Assembly (NCBI GenBank): GCA_965218055.1
Contig: CBDCKA010000001.1
Coordinates: 930,001 to 994,000 of the forward strand
Origin: CBDBKE01 sp965218055
GTDB lineage: Bacteria; Acidobacteriota; Terriglobia; JAJPHL01; JAPKYU01
Direction of reading: 5' to 3'
DNA: 64,000 nucleotides
Both the position numbers and the translations under genes were made by a program. Below, piece after piece: positions 63,970-64,000 of the stretch (position 1 is the stretch's first letter; each line of letters starts with the position of its first letter). The notes below the pieces were generated by a model, which was not told the DNA's origin, made no database searches, and saw only the letters and a program-made list of their open reading frames with translations.

Positions 63970-64000
63970 TGTGGCGAATGACGAAGCTTGCACCCCCGAG

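Overview
The window looks like a chromosomal contig from an uncultured Acidobacteriota bacterium, most likely the Solibacter/Bryobacter side of the phylum. The main clue is the protein at 17183-19798, which carries BACON-type repeats and ends in the Solibacter-type C-terminal domain. Supporting clues are a DUF1549/DUF1553 + DUF1501 gene pair, a PknB-type kinase with a C-terminal cyclase-like domain, FHA and PilZ proteins, and a TadG-like pilus protein. The DNA is GC-rich and gene order is broken up by many insertion sequences (IS).

Layout. 0.06-7.0 kb is a compact minus-strand housekeeping block: hemL, a FlK-like thioesterase, a YdcH-like protein, psd, pssA, a catalytic-cysteine-less Asd paralogue, lptE and holA, with several 1-4 base overlaps; a small lipoprotein lies just upstream of hemL. 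Divergent serS and tRNA-Asn follow. 8.6-15.2 kb is a signalling/surface segment: PilZ protein, kinase-cyclase fusion, a decayed response regulator-GGDEF gene, a TadG-like gene broken at a G11 tract, and an FHA membrane protein. It is framed by oppositely oriented ends of one IS3-type element; a complete but inactivated copy sits at 15.8-17.06 kb. 17-32 kb holds secreted and signalling genes: BACON protein, TPR protein, PilZ/coiled-coil protein, CehA-type metallohydrolase, a second FHA paralogue, a cupin, and the DUF1549/DUF1501 pair. 32-43 kb holds metabolic and general genes: Tat-exported molybdopterin oxidoreductase, formaldehyde dehydrogenase, GlcG-like protein, FGE-sulfatase-domain protein, fatty acyl-AMP ligase, an RRM protein and typA.

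43.3-62.1 kb is a scrap-yard island. It contains IS256, IS1595, IS1380, IS5, IS3 and IS21 family transposases, some inserted into one another. Between them lie 5'- or 3'-truncated genes: a YhaN-like SMC ATPase, a restriction-type helicase, two tyrosine-integrase pieces, a plasmid RepA piece, an outer-membrane barrel and a histidine kinase-response regulator. One intact-looking HEPN/MNT toxin-antitoxin pair and a set of very small minus-strand genes also lie here. The island ends at 62048-62089 in a 3' fragment of a tRNA-Gly gene, the expected scar of an integrative element. After it the chromosome resumes with an SMP-30/gluconolactonase-like lipoprotein.

Two families of imperfect intergenic repeats of about 80-120 bp are scattered through the backbone (17.1, 21.8, 23.7, 25.9, 39.7 and 62.4-62.7 kb). 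All calls come from reading the sequence; no database search was run, so family names rest on motif recognition.
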